Shown here piece by piece: positions 5,119 to 6,214 of a stretch of 6,214 bases of DNA. This DNA is from Rhodospirillales bacterium (lineage in GTDB: Bacteria; Pseudomonadota; Alphaproteobacteria; Rhodospirillales; 2-02-FULL-58-16): contig JAJFIG010000171.1 in NCBI GenBank assembly GCA_021775195.1, forward strand, positions 1-6,214. Reading direction: 5' to 3'. Both the position numbers and the translations under genes were made by a program. Every line of letters starts with the position of its first letter. Positions within the stretch are counted from its first letter, which is position 1. The notes beneath the pieces were generated by a model. The model had not been told where the DNA came from. It worked only from the letters and a program-made list of their open reading frames with translations, and made no database searches.

Positions 5119-6214
5119 TCACGCCGCCGCCCCATCGGTCCCTTCGCCCTTGGCGATTTTATAGGTGTTCTTCCCCCGGCGCTTGGCCTCGTACATGGCG
5201 TTGTCGGCGGCCTTGAGAAGATCATCGGGCATGTCCCCGTGGTCCGGATAAAGCGCAATCCCGATGCTTGCGCCGGCAGGCGTGGTCTCGGCATCAATGG
5301 TTTTACCGTCGTATTCGAAAGGTCGGGATAACCCAGCGAGAACCTTGGCCGCGATCTTCGCCGCCGCCCCATCGTCCTCTATGTCGGTGAGGACGATAAT
5401 GAACTCGTCACCACCGAAACGCGCCGCTGTATCTGTTTCGCGAATGCTCGACGCCAGCCACCCGCCGATTTCGGCCAGGAGATGATCGCCCGCCGCGTGG
5501 CCGAGGGCATCGTTGATCGCCTTGAATCCGTCCAGATCGATGAACAGCAGCGCCGCCTTCGTATCGTTGCGGCGTGCCCGCGCCATGGCGCTCGACAAGC
5601 GGTCGAAGCCGAGGTCGCGGTTGGGCAGCCCGGTCAAGGCGTCATGGCTCGCCATGTGGCGAATCTCGTTCTCGGCCTGTTTGCGGTCGGTAATATCCTG
5701 GATGAACGCGATGAAATATTCCACGGAACCGGCATCGTCCCGCTGGCAGCGCATCGACAGAATTGCCGGCAGGACGGTTCCGTCCTTGCGGATGTAGCGC
5801 TTTTCCAAGGAGTAACCGTCGATCTCGCCGGCCATGACCCGCTCAAACTGCTTTTCATCCATGTCCCGGTCGTCGGGATGGGTCAACTGGGCCCAGGTCA
5901 GGGACAGCAATTCCTTCCGCCGATAGCCCAGCATGTCGCAAAGATGGCCGTTTACCCGTGACCAGCGTTTTCGCGGTGAGGTTTCGGCAATGCCGATCAA
6001 GCCAAGATCGAAGATGCGGCGAAACCGTTCCTCGTTGTGGCGCAGGCTTCTTTCCGCCCGCCGCCGCTGATTGATTTCGCGGCGCTGCGCCCAGGCGCCA
6101 TGGGCAGCACCGACTCCGAGGATCAGCGACAGGATGAGAAGGGAAACGATGGTCCAGTTGGGCCCTTTCTTGTAGGCCGTGAACGTCAACATGACGTCCC
6201 CGCCGATAGGCTCC
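5119..6214 (-). CDS. Membrane-bound PAS-GGDEF diguanylate cyclase, 5' end cut off
   Basis: Diguanylate cyclase converting two GTP to c-di-GMP at the inner membrane. Residue numbers count from an in-frame ATG at 6192 (357 aa). One transmembrane helix (about 12-32, WTIVSLLILSLILGVGAA) leads into an Arg-rich juxtamembrane stretch and a PAS domain with PAC motif (about 52-170, ending FIAFIQDITDRK). The GGDEF domain (about 183-347) looks active: D219 (FIDLD), N227 (NDALGH), one GGDEF at 260-264, and an intact inhibitory-site RETD at 251-254, so product inhibition is expected. No EAL domain is present. The frame has no stop between 6192 and the window edge (EPIGGDV precedes the Met). The positive cluster after the membrane helix puts the C-terminus inside and the short N-terminus outside. 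Both suggest that an earlier membrane helix and a periplasmic sensor domain lie beyond the window. A true start at 6192 is the alternative; a GGGG lies 5 nt before it. Confidence 0.9.
   Translation of the reverse strand, partial: EPIGGDVMLTFTAYKKGPNWTIVSLLILSLILGVGAAHGAWAQRREINQRRRAERSLRHNEERFRRIFDLGLIGIAETSPRKRWSRVNGHLCDMLGYRRKELLSLTWAQLTHPDDRDMDEKQFERVMAGEIDGYSLEKRYIRKDGTVLPAILSMRCQRDDAGSVEYFIAFIQDITDRKQAENEIRHMASHDALTGLPNRDLGFDRLSSAMARARRNDTKAALLFIDLDGFKAINDALGHAAGDHLLAEIGGWLASSIRETDTAARFGGDEFIIVLTDIEDDGAAAKIAAKVLAGLSRPFEYDGKTIDAETTPAGASIGIALYPDHGDMPDDLLKAADNAMYEAKRRGKNTYKIAKGEGTDGAAA

Noticed and set aside
5122..5374. 16-nt direct repeat at 5122-5137 and 5359-5374 inside the cyclase gene
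   Set aside because: Both copies encode Asp-Gly-Ala-Ala-Ala in frame; repeated GC-rich Ala codons explain it.

Overview
The window looks like chromosomal DNA from a GC-rich alphaproteobacterium, probably of the Rhodospirillales type (Magnetospirillum and relatives). This rests on three things: the strong G/C bias at third codon positions, a DUF2336 protein (a family I know essentially only from Alphaproteobacteria), and PAS/GGDEF/EAL proteins of the style common in that group. The order-level assignment is inference. No RNA genes, insertion sequences, phage genes or CRISPR arrays are visible.

Layout, left to right. (1) 83-601 (+): an exported protein with a signal peptide, a faintly FliL-like core and a very basic tail. 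(2) 602-959: a long non-coding stretch with small inverted repeats, becoming AT-rich from about 797; probably the control region of the next operon. (3) 960-2117 (+), DUF2336 protein, followed after only 4 nt by (4) 2122-4068 (+), a PAS-GGDEF-EAL protein; the two look like one transcription unit. (5) 4232-4525 (+): a 97-aa exported protein. (6) 4546-4595: a near-perfect 50-nt palindrome, then a candidate promoter. (7) 4672-5085 (+): a soluble 137-aa protein of unknown function. (8) 6214-5119 (-): a membrane-anchored PAS-GGDEF diguanylate cyclase, convergent with gene 7 and probably cut off at its N-terminus by the window edge.

The common theme is cyclic-di-GMP. The PAS-GGDEF-EAL protein can in principle both make and break c-di-GMP, and a second synthase lies about 1.1 kb away on the other strand. 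The DUF2336 protein is tied by gene spacing to the bifunctional enzyme and is a candidate partner or effector, though no function is established.

The most unusual item is in the bifunctional enzyme. Its catalytic GGDEF hairpin is present twice, 16 residues apart in frame. The first copy has the normal spacing to the upstream inhibitory site and the second has the normal spacing to the downstream half of the domain. The EAL phosphodiesterase domain keeps all the catalytic residues I could check.
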